A model generated the notes under the pieces. The model worked only from the letters and a program-made list of their open reading frames with translations, was not told the origin of the DNA and ran no database searches. DNA of 64,000 bases from positions 372,001 to 436,000 of the forward strand of contig NZ_JAGJEG010000001.1 of NCBI RefSeq assembly GCF_018100905.1, read 5' to 3'. This DNA is from Pseudoalteromonas sp. MMG010. GTDB lineage: Bacteria; Pseudomonadota; Gammaproteobacteria; Enterobacterales; Alteromonadaceae. Position numbers and translations under genes: made by a program. How positions within the stretch are numbered: the first letter of the stretch is position 1; the number at the start of each line of letters is the position of its first letter. Positions 28,238-38,570 of this stretch are shown one piece after another.

Positions 28238-29224
28238 TTACTCCACAGGCAGTGTTAACATATATAGCAGTTGTAATAACGAGCCTTGGCAAATTGCCGC
28301 ATCGGCTTGCTCAACGACTTTAGGTTTTCCGTGCACAGCAACACCTAAACCCGCTTCAGCCATCATTTTTAAATCATTTGCGCCATCACCAATTGCCACT
28401 GTTTGTGCTTTTGATAACCCCAGTTTATTTTGAATAGCCGTTAGCACAACCGCTTTTTGTTTTGCATCAACGATTGTACCTAAAACCTTACCGGTGAGTT
28501 TGTTATCGGCAAATTCGAGTACGTTAGCATGTACCTCATCTAAATTAATTAACTTTTGTACTTGCTCTGCAAACGGGACAAACCCACCCGAGGCAATAAC
28601 TAAATACCAGTTATGCTGCTTTAATATTTCACATAAAGCTTTTATACCAGGCATTAACGGTAATGAGTTTTTAAGTTCATTAATTAAATTTTCTTCGATG
28701 CCTTCAAGCTTTGCGACTCTTTGGTATAAACTTTCACTAAAATCAAGCTTGCCTGCCATTGCTTGAGCGGTCACGCCAGCCACTTCATCATATACATTGG
28801 CTAATCGCGCTATTTCATCAATGCACTCAATGGTGATGGCTGTCGAGTCCATATCCATAACCAACAAACCTTTCGCGTATAAATTTGGTAACCCTGTTAT
28901 TTGTACTAGCTGCAAGTCGTGCTTTGCAGCGAAGTCTTTAAGTATTAACGGATTTAATTTAATCTCTTGCGCTGAATAAAAACACACTGCCGGTGTTAAT
29001 GCAGGATCAGGTTGATATCGGCACATTGCGCTCACTGGCTGCTTATGTTCATTTAAAAACTGCGTTATTGCCGCTATATTTTCAGCTGAAACATCACCAC
29101 CAAATGCAATTGAGAATACGCCCTTATTACGCTTCGGTACTTGTTCAAGTTCATTTATTGAACCTTGTTTGTAACTAAACCAACGGTTTAAAGGAAGCGG
29201 GTTAGCATCGCTTAACTGTGACAT
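28238..29224 (-). CDS. serB: Phosphoserine phosphatase
   Basis: Last step of serine synthesis, removing phosphate from phosphoserine. The 328 residues have an N-terminal ACT-like half (1-105) and a HAD domain with 'LLVMDMDSTAITIECIDEIA' (DxDST nucleophile), 'VIASGGFVPFAEQVQ' (motif II) and 'VAIGDGANDLKMMAEAGLGVAVHGKP' (motifs III/IV). The gene is divergent from smp, as in E. coli. The stop is 3 bp from the stop of the convergent PilZ gene. Confidence 0.96.
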   Translation of the reverse strand: MSQLSDANPLPLNRWFSYKQGSINELEQVPKRNKGVFSIAFGGDVSAENIAAITQFLNEHKQPVSAMCRYQPDPALTPAVCFYSAQEIKLNPLILKDFAAKHDLQLVQITGLPNLYAKGLLVMDMDSTAITIECIDEIARLANVYDEVAGVTAQAMAGKLDFSESLYQRVAKLEGIEENLINELKNSLPLMPGIKALCEILKQHNWYLVIASGGFVPFAEQVQKLINLDEVHANVLEFADNKLTGKVLGTIVDAKQKAVVLTAIQNKLGLSKAQTVAIGDGANDLKMMAEAGLGVAVHGKPKVVEQADAAICQGSLLQLLYMLTLPVE

Positions 29225-29352
29225 GTATTCTCCGATATTATTAATTTATCCCCAAAAAACAGACTTATGTTTGCGCTAAACTCGCCAATGGGTAGGGTTT
29301 AAGGTTATAGTGACAGTTGTAACATCAAAATAAATTGCTGTCAGTATCATTC

Positions 29353-29982
29353 ATGGTGACTATGAGAAATATCCATATTAAAAGCCCGTTGTGGGCATCG
29401 CAAAAAAAACGACTTTTACGTCTAACCCTGGCTGCTGGGTGTTTTTTACTATTAACTTGGGTACTGGTTAATAGCAGTTTTCAAAGTCATCAACTTTTAT
29501 ATGATAGTGCCGACAATACAGCAAAAAGTCTTAGTAAATTTATGGCCTTAAGCGCTAAAAACCCACTAATAGACAAAAATAAGTTGCGATTAAGTGCCTT
29601 GTGTAACGATATAAGCCAAGATGAATTTGTTCTCTTTGCAACAATATACGATCAACAAGGGATACTCTTAGCCAGTAGTGATAACTGGCAGTCTCACGAT
29701 ATTTATGGCCAGCTACCAGATTCAACACCCGGTATTAGTAAACTAAAAACGCCTTTTGTTACACCGGTTATCGATGATAACGACCGCCCTATTGGCTTTG
29801 TTTCTATTACTTATTTAACTCGTTCGGCGATAGCTGATAGCCATAATCATTTTCATGATCTGGGAAGACAAGTACTATTAATGTTGGTTATTGCGAGTAT
29901 TTTATTTTGGCAATTAGGACGTGGTGTAAAACGCTGGCAAGTAGAACGTTACATTAAAAAGACTGCTAAACTGGAGTCATAA
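29353..29982 (+). CDS. smp: Smp/YtjB family membrane protein
   Basis: Bitopic or two-TM inner-membrane protein next to serB, the position of E. coli smp (ytjB). Membrane segments are at about residues 22-42 ('LTLAAGCFLLLTWVLVNSS') and near the C-terminus ('VLLMLVIASILFWQLGRG'), with a periplasmic part between. The start at 29353 (MVTMRN) is one of three close candidates; 29362 also works, and a TTG lies at 29335. Its last 34 bp overlap the convergent TatD-type gene. The function in E. coli is unclear. Confidence 0.82.
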   Translation: MVTMRNIHIKSPLWASQKKRLLRLTLAAGCFLLLTWVLVNSSFQSHQLLYDSADNTAKSLSKFMALSAKNPLIDKNKLRLSALCNDISQDEFVLFATIYDQQGILLASSDNWQSHDIYGQLPDSTPGISKLKTPFVTPVIDDNDRPIGFVSITYLTRSAIADSHNHFHDLGRQVLLMLVIASILFWQLGRGVKRWQVERYIKKTAKLES

Positions 29983-30716
29983 ACAGCCTGAGCTAACTTA
30001 TCTTCTTTTATCTGTGGTTTGAGCGAGCTTAATGTTTTAAATACAATGGGAATATGTAAAGGCGTATTAATTTCACCTTGAAAACCGTTTAATGGCATGG
30101 ACGGAGAGTCGGTTTCTAACACTAAGTATTGCGGGGCAATTTGTGCAATAACAGCACGTGTTTTTACTGCACGCGGATAAGTTATAACGCCCCCAACTCC
30201 TAGTTTAAAGCCCTGTTTAATATAATAATTGGCCTGCTGTATCGATCCAGAAAAAGCATGTATAACCCCCCCTGTTTTTGGCCGACAACGCTTAAACGAT
30301 TGGGCAATTAAATCATGACTTTGTCGATGATGAATGATCAACGGCAAATCTAAGGTATTCGCGATCTCTATTTGCTGCTCAAATAAATGAGTTTGCTTAG
30401 GTAAGTTTTCAATACTACGGTCTAAGCCACACTCACCGATTGCCACTAATTCATTTTTATTGCGCTTAACAAGCTCAAATAGTTTGTCAATATCATCAGA
30501 TTCATGTTGCGATAAAAAGTAAGGGTGTAAGCCCATGGCTATTTTTATTGGTGGATATTGTTTTTGTAAATCTAACAAGCGTTTCGATTGTAATAAACTA
30601 ATACCTGGCACAATAAAACGCTCAATCCCATCTTGCATACACTGGCGTATTAGCTTTGACCTATTATCATCAAATTCACTAAAATCAAGGTGACAATGAG
30701 TATCGATAAACTTCAT
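29949..30716 (-). CDS. TatD-family metal-dependent hydrolase (YjjV-like)
   Basis: A 255-residue TatD/YcfH-type metal-dependent hydrolase, probably a deoxyribonuclease or related enzyme. The metal site begins 'FIDTHCHLDFSEF' (HxH), followed by 'ALGLHPYF'-type 'AMGLHPYFLSQH', 'AIGECGLDRSI' (Glu ligand), 'IIHHRQSHDLI', 'HAFSGSI' and 'LETDSPSMP' (Asp ligand). All sites look intact. The stop lies within smp, with a 34-bp convergent overlap. It follows pdxH at 13 bp on the same strand. Confidence 0.9.
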   Translation of the reverse strand: MKFIDTHCHLDFSEFDDNRSKLIRQCMQDGIERFIVPGISLLQSKRLLDLQKQYPPIKIAMGLHPYFLSQHESDDIDKLFELVKRNKNELVAIGECGLDRSIENLPKQTHLFEQQIEIANTLDLPLIIHHRQSHDLIAQSFKRCRPKTGGVIHAFSGSIQQANYYIKQGFKLGVGGVITYPRAVKTRAVIAQIAPQYLVLETDSPSMPLNGFQGEINTPLHIPIVFKTLSSLKPQIKEDKLAQAVYDSSLAVFLM

Positions 30717-30729
30717 GTTAATGGGCTTA

Positions 30730-31368
30730 TTAAGGGTTTAAACGCGTTATTTGCCAGCGATTATCAGCCTGACGCTGATATATAAAACGATCGTGTAAAC
30801 GATGCTCACCACCTTGCCAAAACTCTATTTTAGTTGGTACGACACAATATCCTCCCCAAAAGTCAGGTAAGGGTATTTCGCCATTAGCAAACTTGTTTTT
30901 CATAGCTGCAAAGGTTTCCATCAGTACTTTACGTGATGAAATTGGACGGCTTTGTGCTGAAGCCCATGCGGCTAACTGACTTTGTTTAGGACGTGACAAA
31001 AAGTATTTAGCAACATCTGATGTTGGTAACGGCTTTGCCTCACCATATACAATAACTTGGCGCTCCATATGGTGCCAAGGAAAGTGAAGTGATATTTTAT
31101 TATTGTTTTTTAATTCTTGTGCTTTGCGCGAACCCGTATTGGTAAAAAATACAAAACCATTATCATCAAGGTGTTTTAACAATACAATACGCTGCGAAGG
31201 TTGACCCGTTTCATCAACCGTAGCGACTACCATCGCCGTAGGATCGGGGATATTACTGCCTACGGCATGCTCAAGCCAAGTTTCAAATTGTTTAAATGGA
31301 TCATCAAGCAAATTATCTTCGCTAAGTGCATTTTGCAGGTATTCACGGCGGATATCTTCGAGTTTCAT
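30730..31368 (-). CDS. pdxH: Pyridoxamine/pyridoxine 5'-phosphate oxidase
   Basis: FMN enzyme for the last step of vitamin B6 (PLP) synthesis. The start is the Met of '[10 protein letters not shown]', which follows AAGGAT at a good distance and gives 212 residues (E. coli has 218). An upstream TTG-type start would add 26 hydrophobic residues unlike the family. Motifs are '[27 protein letters not shown]', '[16 protein letters not shown]', and the C-terminal '[14 protein letters not shown]' and 'WQITRLNP', which ends the protein in the typical way. Two 11-bp direct repeats lie 90-130 bp upstream. Confidence 0.96.
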   Translation of the reverse strand: MKLEDIRREYLQNALSEDNLLDDPFKQFETWLEHAVGSNIPDPTAMVVATVDETGQPSQRIVLLKHLDDNGFVFFTNTGSRKAQELKNNNKISLHFPWHHMERQVIVYGEAKPLPTSDVAKYFLSRPKQSQLAAWASAQSRPISSRKVLMETFAAMKNKFANGEIPLPDFWGGYCVVPTKIEFWQGGEHRLHDRFIYQRQADNRWQITRLNP

Positions 31369-31456
31369 AAACAAATCCTTTAAATAAAGCCTTAGAAAAG
31401 AGCTTAGAGTAGCGAGCTTAAAACAATAGATGTTGAGTCGTAACAAATATTAAGAT

Positions 31457-31500
31457 TCAGGTGTATCCGATAGCAATAAACACAGAGTCTCAGGTGTATC
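31457..31500. promoter_or_regulatory. Two direct repeats upstream of pdxH
   Basis: TCAGGTGTATC occurs at 31457-31467 and again at 31490-31500. The 33-bp period is close to three helical turns, so one protein could bind both on the same face. They lie about 90-130 bp upstream of the pdxH start. No known factor was matched. Confidence 0.4.
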
Positions 31501-31536
31501 ATTAGGTTTTGTTTCACTCAACCTACAATGTAAAAC

Positions 31537-31671
31537 ATGATATCTGCAAGTGTAGAAGTGCTAGCAAGGCAAGAAGTTCATTTATGCCAAGAAACATACG
31601 CCCTTATATGTGACTTTGGCTAAATAAACTTCTTAACGCAGCTAAAGCGAACTACACGCAGCAGATTACAT
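31537..31671. repeat. Large imperfect palindrome at the argS 3' end
   Basis: About 135 bp can fold into one long hairpin. The left arm (31537-31597) and the reverse complement of the right arm (31607-31671) share ATCTGC, GTGTAG, a GCT(A/T)AGC-like block, AAGAAGTT.ATTTA and CCAA, and the centre repeats ACATA / TATGT. The right arm runs across the argS stop codon. It resembles the ERIC/MITE type of interspersed element. ATTTATG, 31 bases, then GGCTAAATA also occurs with a similar 32-base spacing in the repeat at 42396-42540. Confidence 0.6.
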
Positions 31672-33417
31672 TTGCTCCATGACTTCAATGCCTAATAGAT
31701 CTAATCCCGTTTCTAATGTTTTAGAAACCACATTACACAATACTAAGCGGCTATCACGTACGCTTGGCTCTACACCGTCTTTAAGTACTGGGCACGCTTC
31801 GTAGAATGTCATGTATAAGCTAGCTAGTTCGTACAAGTAACTACACAATACGTGTGGTGTTGCCTCTGCTATCATTAAATCGAGAACTTCTTCTAGCTGA
31901 AGTAGTTTTAGCGCTAGCGCTTTTTCTTGTGGTTCATCTATTTTTACATTTACCCCAAGTAAAATAAGCGCCTCAGCACTTAAATCTGATTTACGAAAGA
32001 TACTACGCACTCGCGTATAAGCATATTGTAAATAAGGAGCCGTTGCGCCTTCAAAGCTTAACATGCTGTCCCAGTTAAAGATGTAATCGCTGGTACGGTG
32101 CTTAGAAAGGTCGGCATACTTAACAGCTCCAATACCTACTTTACGGGCAATTTCGCTTCGTTCTTGCTCTGACAGCTCTGATTCACGCTCTGCTAATTTT
32201 GTTGCTGCACGGCTAATTGACTCTTCTAATAAATCTGCAAGCTTAACAGTGCCACCAGTACGTGTTTTAAATGGCTTACCATCCGCGCCCATCATGGTGC
32301 CAAATGGACAGAATTCGTAACTTGTTTCTTCACGTAATAAACCGGCTTTACGTGCGGTAAGTTCAACTTGGTTAAAGTGAAGGCTTTGACGTGCATCAAC
32401 AAATATTAAAATACGTTCTGCGCCTAATTTGTTTGAGCGATAATCACATGCGGCTAAATCGGTCGTCGCATATAAAAATCCACCTCCCGACTTTTGCACG
32501 ATAAAGGCCGATGGCTCACCCTCTTTATTGGCAAGTTCATCTAAAAAGACCACTTGTGCGCCTTGTGATTCTACCGCAATGTTTTTATCTTTTAATAAGC
32601 TAATAATATCGTTAAGTTCTGCGTTGTATGCACTTTCAGCCATAATGTCAGCTTGCGTTAGTGTTACATTTAAACGCTTGTATACTTCTTCTGAATGTTT
32701 AACCGAAGTGGCAATAAACAGCTTCCAAAGCTTTTCACAGTGCGCATCACCGCCTTGTAATTTTACAACGTAATCACGCGCTTTATCGGCAAAGCCTTCT
32801 TCATCATCGAAACGTTTTTTCGCATCACGGTAAAAGGTTTCTAAATCGGCAAGCGCTACTGATTCTAAATCAACGCCTTGACTAATTTGATCCTCTAAAT
32901 GAGCAATCAGCATCCCAAACTGTGTGCCCCAATCGCCCATATGATTTTGGCGAATCACCTTGTCGCCTCTAAATTCTAGAGCGCGTACAATCGCATCACC
33001 AATAATAGTTGAACGTAAATGACCTACGTGCATTTCTTTTGCAAGGTTTGGCGATGAGTAATCGACAACAACGGTTTGTGCTTTAGCGTGCTCATTTACA
33101 GCAAGCTTCGCATCGCTATTTGCTGTTGCTACATTTTTGGCTAAAAATGCAGGCTTTAAATGAATATTAATAAAGCCAGGGCCTGCAATTTCAGTTTTTT
33201 CTGCAATGTCACTTACATCCAGGTTATCAATAATTTTTTGAGCGAGCTCTCGAGGGTTGCTTTTCATTTTTTTAGCCGCCCCCATTGCACCATTAATTTG
33301 ATAATCACCAAATTGTGGACGCGTACTTTGCGTAACCGCTGGGTTAGTATCTTCAGGCAAGCCCGCTGCTGTCATCGCCGCAATGGCTTTTTCTATCAAA
33401 ATAGTACGAATGTTCAT
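31666..33417 (-). CDS. argS: Arginyl-tRNA synthetase
   Basis: Charges tRNA-Arg. The 583 residues are the family length (577 in E. coli). The N-terminal Arg-tRNA-specific additional domain is at about 1-80, then the HIGH motif '[16 protein letters not shown]', the Rossmann core with '[12 protein letters not shown]', and the all-helical anticodon domain at the end ('[20 protein letters not shown]'). A good ribosome site, AAAGGT, lies 9 bases upstream of the ATG. The gene is probably monocistronic; its stop codon lies inside a palindromic repeat. Confidence 0.97.
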   Translation of the reverse strand: MNIRTILIEKAIAAMTAAGLPEDTNPAVTQSTRPQFGDYQINGAMGAAKKMKSNPRELAQKIIDNLDVSDIAEKTEIAGPGFINIHLKPAFLAKNVATANSDAKLAVNEHAKAQTVVVDYSSPNLAKEMHVGHLRSTIIGDAIVRALEFRGDKVIRQNHMGDWGTQFGMLIAHLEDQISQGVDLESVALADLETFYRDAKKRFDDEEGFADKARDYVVKLQGGDAHCEKLWKLFIATSVKHSEEVYKRLNVTLTQADIMAESAYNAELNDIISLLKDKNIAVESQGAQVVFLDELANKEGEPSAFIVQKSGGGFLYATTDLAACDYRSNKLGAERILIFVDARQSLHFNQVELTARKAGLLREETSYEFCPFGTMMGADGKPFKTRTGGTVKLADLLEESISRAATKLAERESELSEQERSEIARKVGIGAVKYADLSKHRTSDYIFNWDSMLSFEGATAPYLQYAYTRVRSIFRKSDLSAEALILLGVNVKIDEPQEKALALKLLQLEEVLDLMIAEATPHVLCSYLYELASLYMTFYEACPVLKDGVEPSVRDSRLVLCNVVSKTLETGLDLLGIEVMEQM

Positions 33418-33476
33418 TATTTTTACCTTTATAAGCCGGTTTAAACAGGCTTTGTATTAATTCAAGTCGGTTATTT

Positions 33477-35066
33477 TTAGTTTTCGCGTGTGTGGTTAAA
33501 AGTGACCTCAGGGTAACGCTCTATTGATAAGTTAAGATTTACACGGCTCGGTGCGATGTAAGTTAAGTTATCGCCACCATCAAGTGCTAGGTTGCTTTCG
33601 CACTTACGTTTAAACTCTTCAAACTTTTTAACATCATCGCTGCTTACCCAGCGCGCGGTATTAACATTAACACCTTCGTAAATAGCATCGACGTTGTACT
33701 CAGCCTTTAAACGCGCTACAACAACATCAAACTGTAGAACACCTACAGCACCTACAATGAGGTCGTTATTAATAAGCGGTCTGAATACTTGCACAGCCCC
33801 TTCTTCAGAAAGCTGTACTAACCCTTTTAGTAATTGCTTTTGCTTAAGTGGATCTTTTAAACGAATACGACGAAATAGCTCTGGCGCAAAGTTTGGAATA
33901 CCACTAAATTTAAGCTTTTCACCTTGGGTAAATGTATCGCCTATTTGAATCGTACCGTGGTTATGTAAACCAATAATATCGCCTGCAAATGCATCCGCAG
34001 CACGTTCACGATCACCCGCCATAAAGGTTACTGCATCCGATATACTAATTTGTTTACCAAGACGTACATGATTCATCTTCATGCCTTGGCTGTATTTACC
34101 CGATACAATACGCATAAATGCAATACGGTCACGGTGTTTTGGATCCATATTTGCCTGAATTTTAAACACAAAACCACTAAAATTTTCTTCGTTGGCAAGG
34201 ACTTGACGATCTTCAGTTTCGCGTGGAAGAGGAGTCGGTGCCCACTGTGTTAAACCATCTAATACATGGTCTACACCAAAGTTACCCAATGCAGTACCAA
34301 AATATACCGGAGAAAGCTCACCGGCTAAAAAAAGTTCTAAATCAAATTCGTTTGACGCACCAATAACCAGCTCTAACTCTTCGCGTAATTGCTCTGCGAG
34401 TTCTTCGCCAATTGCAATATCTAGCTCTGGATTATCTAATCCCTTTACCGTGCGTACTTCTTGAATAGTATGACCTTGACCCGTTTTGTATAAAACAGCT
34501 TCGTCATTATGAATATGATAAACACCTTTAAACTCTTTACCACAGCCAATTGGCCATGAAATAGGAGCACATGCAATGTTTAGCTCTGTTTCTACTTCAT
34601 CAAGTAATTCCATTGGATCACGAATATCACGGTCACATTTATTCATAAATGTCACAATGGGCGTAGTGCGCAAACGTGTCACTTCCATTAGTTTACGTGT
34701 ACGTTCTTCTACACCTTTAGCTGCATCAATCACCATTAAGCACGAATCGACAGCCGTTAAAGTACGATAAGTATCTTCTGAGAAGTCTTCGTGTCCTGGG
34801 GTATCAAGTAAGTTAACTAACGCATTGTTATAAGGAAACTGCATAACCGAGGTCGTGACTGAGATACCACGCTCTTTTTCCATTTCCATCCAGTCAGACT
34901 TAGCATGCTGGTTAGAGCCACGACCCTTTACAGTCCCCGCTTTTTGAATTGCTTGTCCGAACAACAATACTTTTTCGGTAATTGTTGTTTTACCAGCATC
35001 CGGGTGAGAGATGATAGCGAAGGTGCGTCGTTTATTAATTTCGCCCAGGAGATTTTGATCTGCCAT
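33477..35066 (-). CDS. prfC: Peptide chain release factor 3
   Basis: GTPase that removes RF1/RF2 from the ribosome after termination. The 529 residues match the family. Switch and P-loop motifs are '[19 protein letters not shown]', '[12 protein letters not shown]', '[18 protein letters not shown]' and 'TFMNKCDRD'. The typical '[24 protein letters not shown]' region identifies RF3 rather than EF-G. It is upstream of argS on the same strand (59-bp gap); a 367-bp region separates it from the hybrid kinase. Confidence 0.97.
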   Translation of the reverse strand: MADQNLLGEINKRRTFAIISHPDAGKTTITEKVLLFGQAIQKAGTVKGRGSNQHAKSDWMEMEKERGISVTTSVMQFPYNNALVNLLDTPGHEDFSEDTYRTLTAVDSCLMVIDAAKGVEERTRKLMEVTRLRTTPIVTFMNKCDRDIRDPMELLDEVETELNIACAPISWPIGCGKEFKGVYHIHNDEAVLYKTGQGHTIQEVRTVKGLDNPELDIAIGEELAEQLREELELVIGASNEFDLELFLAGELSPVYFGTALGNFGVDHVLDGLTQWAPTPLPRETEDRQVLANEENFSGFVFKIQANMDPKHRDRIAFMRIVSGKYSQGMKMNHVRLGKQISISDAVTFMAGDRERAADAFAGDIIGLHNHGTIQIGDTFTQGEKLKFSGIPNFAPELFRRIRLKDPLKQKQLLKGLVQLSEEGAVQVFRPLINNDLIVGAVGVLQFDVVVARLKAEYNVDAIYEGVNVNTARWVSSDDVKKFEEFKRKCESNLALDGGDNLTYIAPSRVNLNLSIERYPEVTFNHTREN

Positions 35067-35433
35067 TAAATAAATCTTTTTAATTGAATACGGAAAGCAA
35101 GGTATTTAAAGTATGCTGAAATTTTAGGGCTTAATTAAAAGCAAAAACCCTTAAAGCTCAACACACCCATACCAAAAACAAAAATGTTTTTAGTCAGCAT
35201 CCCGAAAAGTTAATCGTAATTAAAGACTATTTTCGCTGATCTTGGCGTTATAAACAATCAATGCTTAGTGATTTAAGGCACTTTTTAGCTTAAATGTTTT
35301 TACTCTGCGGTTTTTTATTCATTAAAGGGCGCTATCCTCCTAAAAACAACACTTATATTACGATATTTATTTAAGTACTTGAGAAAAAATGACTTAAACA
35401 ATAGTATTGAACTCTTATGTGGAGGTAAGCTGT
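35067..35433. other. Intergenic region between prfC and the hybrid kinase
   Basis: 367 bp of AT-rich sequence between divergent genes. It must carry promoters in both directions, but no strong operator or RNA gene was recognised. A GGAGG Shine-Dalgarno at 35421-35425 near the right end sets the TTG start of the kinase. Confidence 0.5.
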
Positions 35434-38100
35434 TTGTCAGAAAAAACAAGTAAGTTAAGTGTTCGCCTACTTTGGTACATAACACCATTGGTGATATTGC
35501 CGTTAGTATTTTTAGGTGGGTTTACCCTCACTAACGTTACTCACTCAACTGAAAAACAAGCAAACCTTATAATGAGCCGCTTTGTAGAGCAGCAACAGCA
35601 AAAGGTATTTAACTACATCGACTCATTTCAGGCCGTGACTAAACTGCTTGCAAAATCCCCTGTACTAAATGATTTTTTAAAAACAACCCATTCAGATATT
35701 GATAATTCAACAACCAATCGGTTAATTGCATTAATGGATGTATTTGCCAGCTACAGTGAAGCTTACCCCGATATAATGAGTATTAATTTAATATCGGACA
35801 ACGCAGTTAGCCACGCTTATTACTCTAATAAACTAAATTCAGCCCCCGGATATTATGCTTTTCTTGATAAGGCAATACACAGCCCACTCAACGAACAACA
35901 ATTTATGTTACAAAAGGAAAGTGGCAGCACACAGTTGTATTTTGTAAAGCGTATATATAGCGATGATTTTTATGTTACAGGCGCAAAAGAAGTCGCCTTT
36001 TTAGTACTTACTATTAACCCATCAATCATTAATAGCAGCATATTAGAGTCTTCATACGATAATACGTTAAATTTACTGATGAACGAAGAAGGGAAAATAC
36101 TATTTAGCTCTCAACCTAAGTTGCGAGGCCAATATTTAAGTGTGCATGAATTTAGCAAAATAGAAGCTCTAGCTAATTTTGATTCTTTATCAACAATTGA
36201 ACTTTCAAGTATTGATAAGCTAGAACGTTTGGTCGTTACAGAAAAAGTGAGTGGCCACTATTATTATGTATCAACCATCCCAAAAGACATTTTATACCAA
36301 TCAGGTAAAGCTATTAGCTTAATAACCAGCTTTATTGTAATTATCTCTGTGATCATATTACCTTTACTGATTTTTATTGTTGTACGTAATTTATTACTTA
36401 ACCCAATAGAGCAACTTGGTGTCGCGAGTAAGCGTGCGGGTGATGGTGACTTATCTGTCCGCTTAACCATTGAAGCGCAAGATGAAATGGGCTCATTATT
36501 TAATGAATTTAACTATATGATTCAACAAATAAAGCACTATCAAGAAGAGCTTGAACAATATAAATATCACTTAGAAGAGAAAGTAGAAAGTAGAACTCAA
36601 GCACTCAAAAGTATGAACAAAAAACTAGAGCTTGCAATCACTCAAGCAGAGCAAGCAAATCAGTTAAAAAGTCGTTTTTTGGCTAACATGAGTCACGAAA
36701 TACGCACCCCGCTAACCGCTATTATGGGGTTTACTGAACAACTCTTTAATCACAAAGAAAATAGCAGTAATAAACAACATTTAAGTACAATTTTAAGAAA
36801 CTCAAAGCATTTGCTAGAGCTGATTAATAATATACTCGACTTATCTAAAATTGAGGCCGAAAAACTGGTTGTAGAATCAGCTAAAATAAATGTTGCCGAT
36901 TTAATACATGATATAGAATCAATCATTACTCCATTAGCCAATGAAAAACAGTTAAACTTTAATATCGAATATGCATTTCCACTACCACATTTTATTTATA
37001 ACGACGTCACACGTTTAAAACAAATTTTAATTAACATCGTTAGTAATGCCGTAAAATTTACTGAGCAAGGGACTATCACCTTATGTGTACATTATCGAAT
37101 CGATAGCCAGCAAATTGAGTTTGTGGTTATTGATACCGGTATAGGCATGAGCCGTCAGCAAATAAACCAGGTGTTCAAACCTTTTACTCAAGCAGATGCT
37201 ACAACGACACGGCAATTTGGTGGTACTGGATTAGGGTTAAGTATTTCTAAAAAGCTAACCTTGCTGCTCGGTGGCGATATAAATGTAAGAAGTGAATTAG
37301 GAGCAGGGTCTCGCTTTTCTATTACTATTGCGTGCCATCTATATGATGAGCACTTTACACCGGTTATGATCAATGAAATATCTCAATTAACACCGCAAAT
37401 AGACCCTCTATTATCCTTTGCTAATCAAAGTTTTGATGCAAAGATTTTAGTTGCAGAAGATAATCCCGATAATCAACTACTCATAAAACTGTTATTACAA
37501 ACATGGGGTCTTGAACCCGACATTGTGAGTAATGGCGCCCAAGCAGTAGAAATGGCACTGGTAAACGACTATCAATTAATAATTATGGATATGCAAATGC
37601 CTGTCATGGGTGGTTTAGAAGCGACAGAGCTATTACGTCACTCAGCTTACGAAGGGCCCATTATTGCTTTAACAGCTAATGTAATGAACCACGATATTGA
37701 AACCTACCTTAATGCCGGTTGTAATGCTTCATTAGCTAAACCAATAGATAAAATCGCACTAGAAAAAGCGTTGGTTAACTACCTAAAAATTGAAAAGCAT
37801 AATCAAAGTAAATGGGATGAGTTACTACACAGTGATAATTATAAAACAATCAATGCAGGCTATGTAGCTAGTTTACCTGATTATATAGAGCAGATTAATG
37901 AATTAAAACACGATAAAGCAGCTTTAAAAAGCCTTGCTCATAATATTAAAGGTAGCGCTGGTTGTTTTAATTTTAACGAAATATATCAGTGTGCAAGCAA
38001 ACTTGAACAGGCATTACAAAACAATATAAACACACCTGTTAACTCATTAATTAACGACTTAATTGACGCATTAAATAATGCAATTCCCATTAATGTTTAA
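35434..38100 (+). CDS. Hybrid sensor histidine kinase (periplasmic sensor-HAMP-HisKA-HATPase-REC-HPt)
   Basis: An 888-residue hybrid kinase. TTG at 35434 is chosen because GGAGGT lies seven bases before it; an earlier TTG at 35407 has no such site. TM1 is at about 15-35, a large periplasmic sensor (probably double Cache) follows, TM2 at about 295-325, then HAMP, a coiled coil, HisKA with H421 in 'MSHEIRTPL', HATPase ('NAVKF', 'GTGLGLSI'), a receiver with D719 in 'MDMQMPVMGG', and an HPt domain with H836 in 'HNIKGSAG'. All phosphorelay residues are present. No response regulator with an output domain is adjacent, so its target is elsewhere. Confidence 0.93.
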   Translation: MSEKTSKLSVRLLWYITPLVILPLVFLGGFTLTNVTHSTEKQANLIMSRFVEQQQQKVFNYIDSFQAVTKLLAKSPVLNDFLKTTHSDIDNSTTNRLIALMDVFASYSEAYPDIMSINLISDNAVSHAYYSNKLNSAPGYYAFLDKAIHSPLNEQQFMLQKESGSTQLYFVKRIYSDDFYVTGAKEVAFLVLTINPSIINSSILESSYDNTLNLLMNEEGKILFSSQPKLRGQYLSVHEFSKIEALANFDSLSTIELSSIDKLERLVVTEKVSGHYYYVSTIPKDILYQSGKAISLITSFIVIISVIILPLLIFIVVRNLLLNPIEQLGVASKRAGDGDLSVRLTIEAQDEMGSLFNEFNYMIQQIKHYQEELEQYKYHLEEKVESRTQALKSMNKKLELAITQAEQANQLKSRFLANMSHEIRTPLTAIMGFTEQLFNHKENSSNKQHLSTILRNSKHLLELINNILDLSKIEAEKLVVESAKINVADLIHDIESIITPLANEKQLNFNIEYAFPLPHFIYNDVTRLKQILINIVSNAVKFTEQGTITLCVHYRIDSQQIEFVVIDTGIGMSRQQINQVFKPFTQADATTTRQFGGTGLGLSISKKLTLLLGGDINVRSELGAGSRFSITIACHLYDEHFTPVMINEISQLTPQIDPLLSFANQSFDAKILVAEDNPDNQLLIKLLLQTWGLEPDIVSNGAQAVEMALVNDYQLIIMDMQMPVMGGLEATELLRHSAYEGPIIALTANVMNHDIETYLNAGCNASLAKPIDKIALEKALVNYLKIEKHNQSKWDELLHSDNYKTINAGYVASLPDYIEQINELKHDKAALKSLAHNIKGSAGCFNFNEIYQCASKLEQALQNNINTPVNSLINDLIDALNNAIPINV

Positions 38101-38570
38101 CAGTCTTTAAACCCTAAACTAAGTGCCATTCCCATTAAAATAGCATCTTCGTAGCCATTTTTTGTAAGCTCATTACTCGGGTAATAGTTTTTACGAACTG
38201 ACATCGTTATAAAGCCCATATGTTCGTATAAGGCTATAGCGCGCTGATTAGACTCTCTTACTTCTAAAAATATATTTTCAGCTTGTTCTGAATGAGCATA
38301 ATCAATAAACTGATTTAATAGTTTTGTTGCAATTCCCTGACCTTGCTCTTGCGGTCGAACGCAAATATCCATTAACGTCAAATCAGGTCCGGCTTTTTCG
38401 CCAATATAAAAACCAACCATTGTGCCTTTATTAAATGCGGCTAAATTAAAATAACGCCCACCAATACACGAACTCATTGTTTTGGTTGTCCAAGGATGCG
38501 TATGACATACGGTTTCAATGGCCATTAATTGCGTTATTTCGCTGGTGTCTACGGGTTTAAATATTATCAA
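38097..38570 (-). CDS. rimI: Ribosomal protein S18-alanine N-acetyltransferase RimI
   Basis: GNAT enzyme that acetylates the N-terminal Ala of ribosomal protein S18. The 157 residues contain 'MAIETVCHTHPWTTKTMSSC', the RimI N-terminal motif, and the acetyl-CoA loop 'PQEQGQGIATKLLNQFIDYA', 'FLEVRESNQRAIALYEHMGF' and a C-terminus rich in 'RKNYYPSNELTKNGYEDAILMGM', which is typical of RimI. The start overlaps the end of holD by 14 bp. The stop overlaps the stop of the convergent kinase gene. Confidence 0.92.
   Translation of the reverse strand: MIIFKPVDTSEITQLMAIETVCHTHPWTTKTMSSCIGGRYFNLAAFNKGTMVGFYIGEKAGPDLTLMDICVRPQEQGQGIATKLLNQFIDYAHSEQAENIFLEVRESNQRAIALYEHMGFITMSVRKNYYPSNELTKNGYEDAILMGMALSLGFKDC

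Noticed and set aside
33431..33452. AAGCC...GGCTT hairpin between prfC and argS
   Set aside because: The stem is five bases around an AT-rich palindrome and lies next to the argS ribosome site; not convincing as a terminator or regulator.
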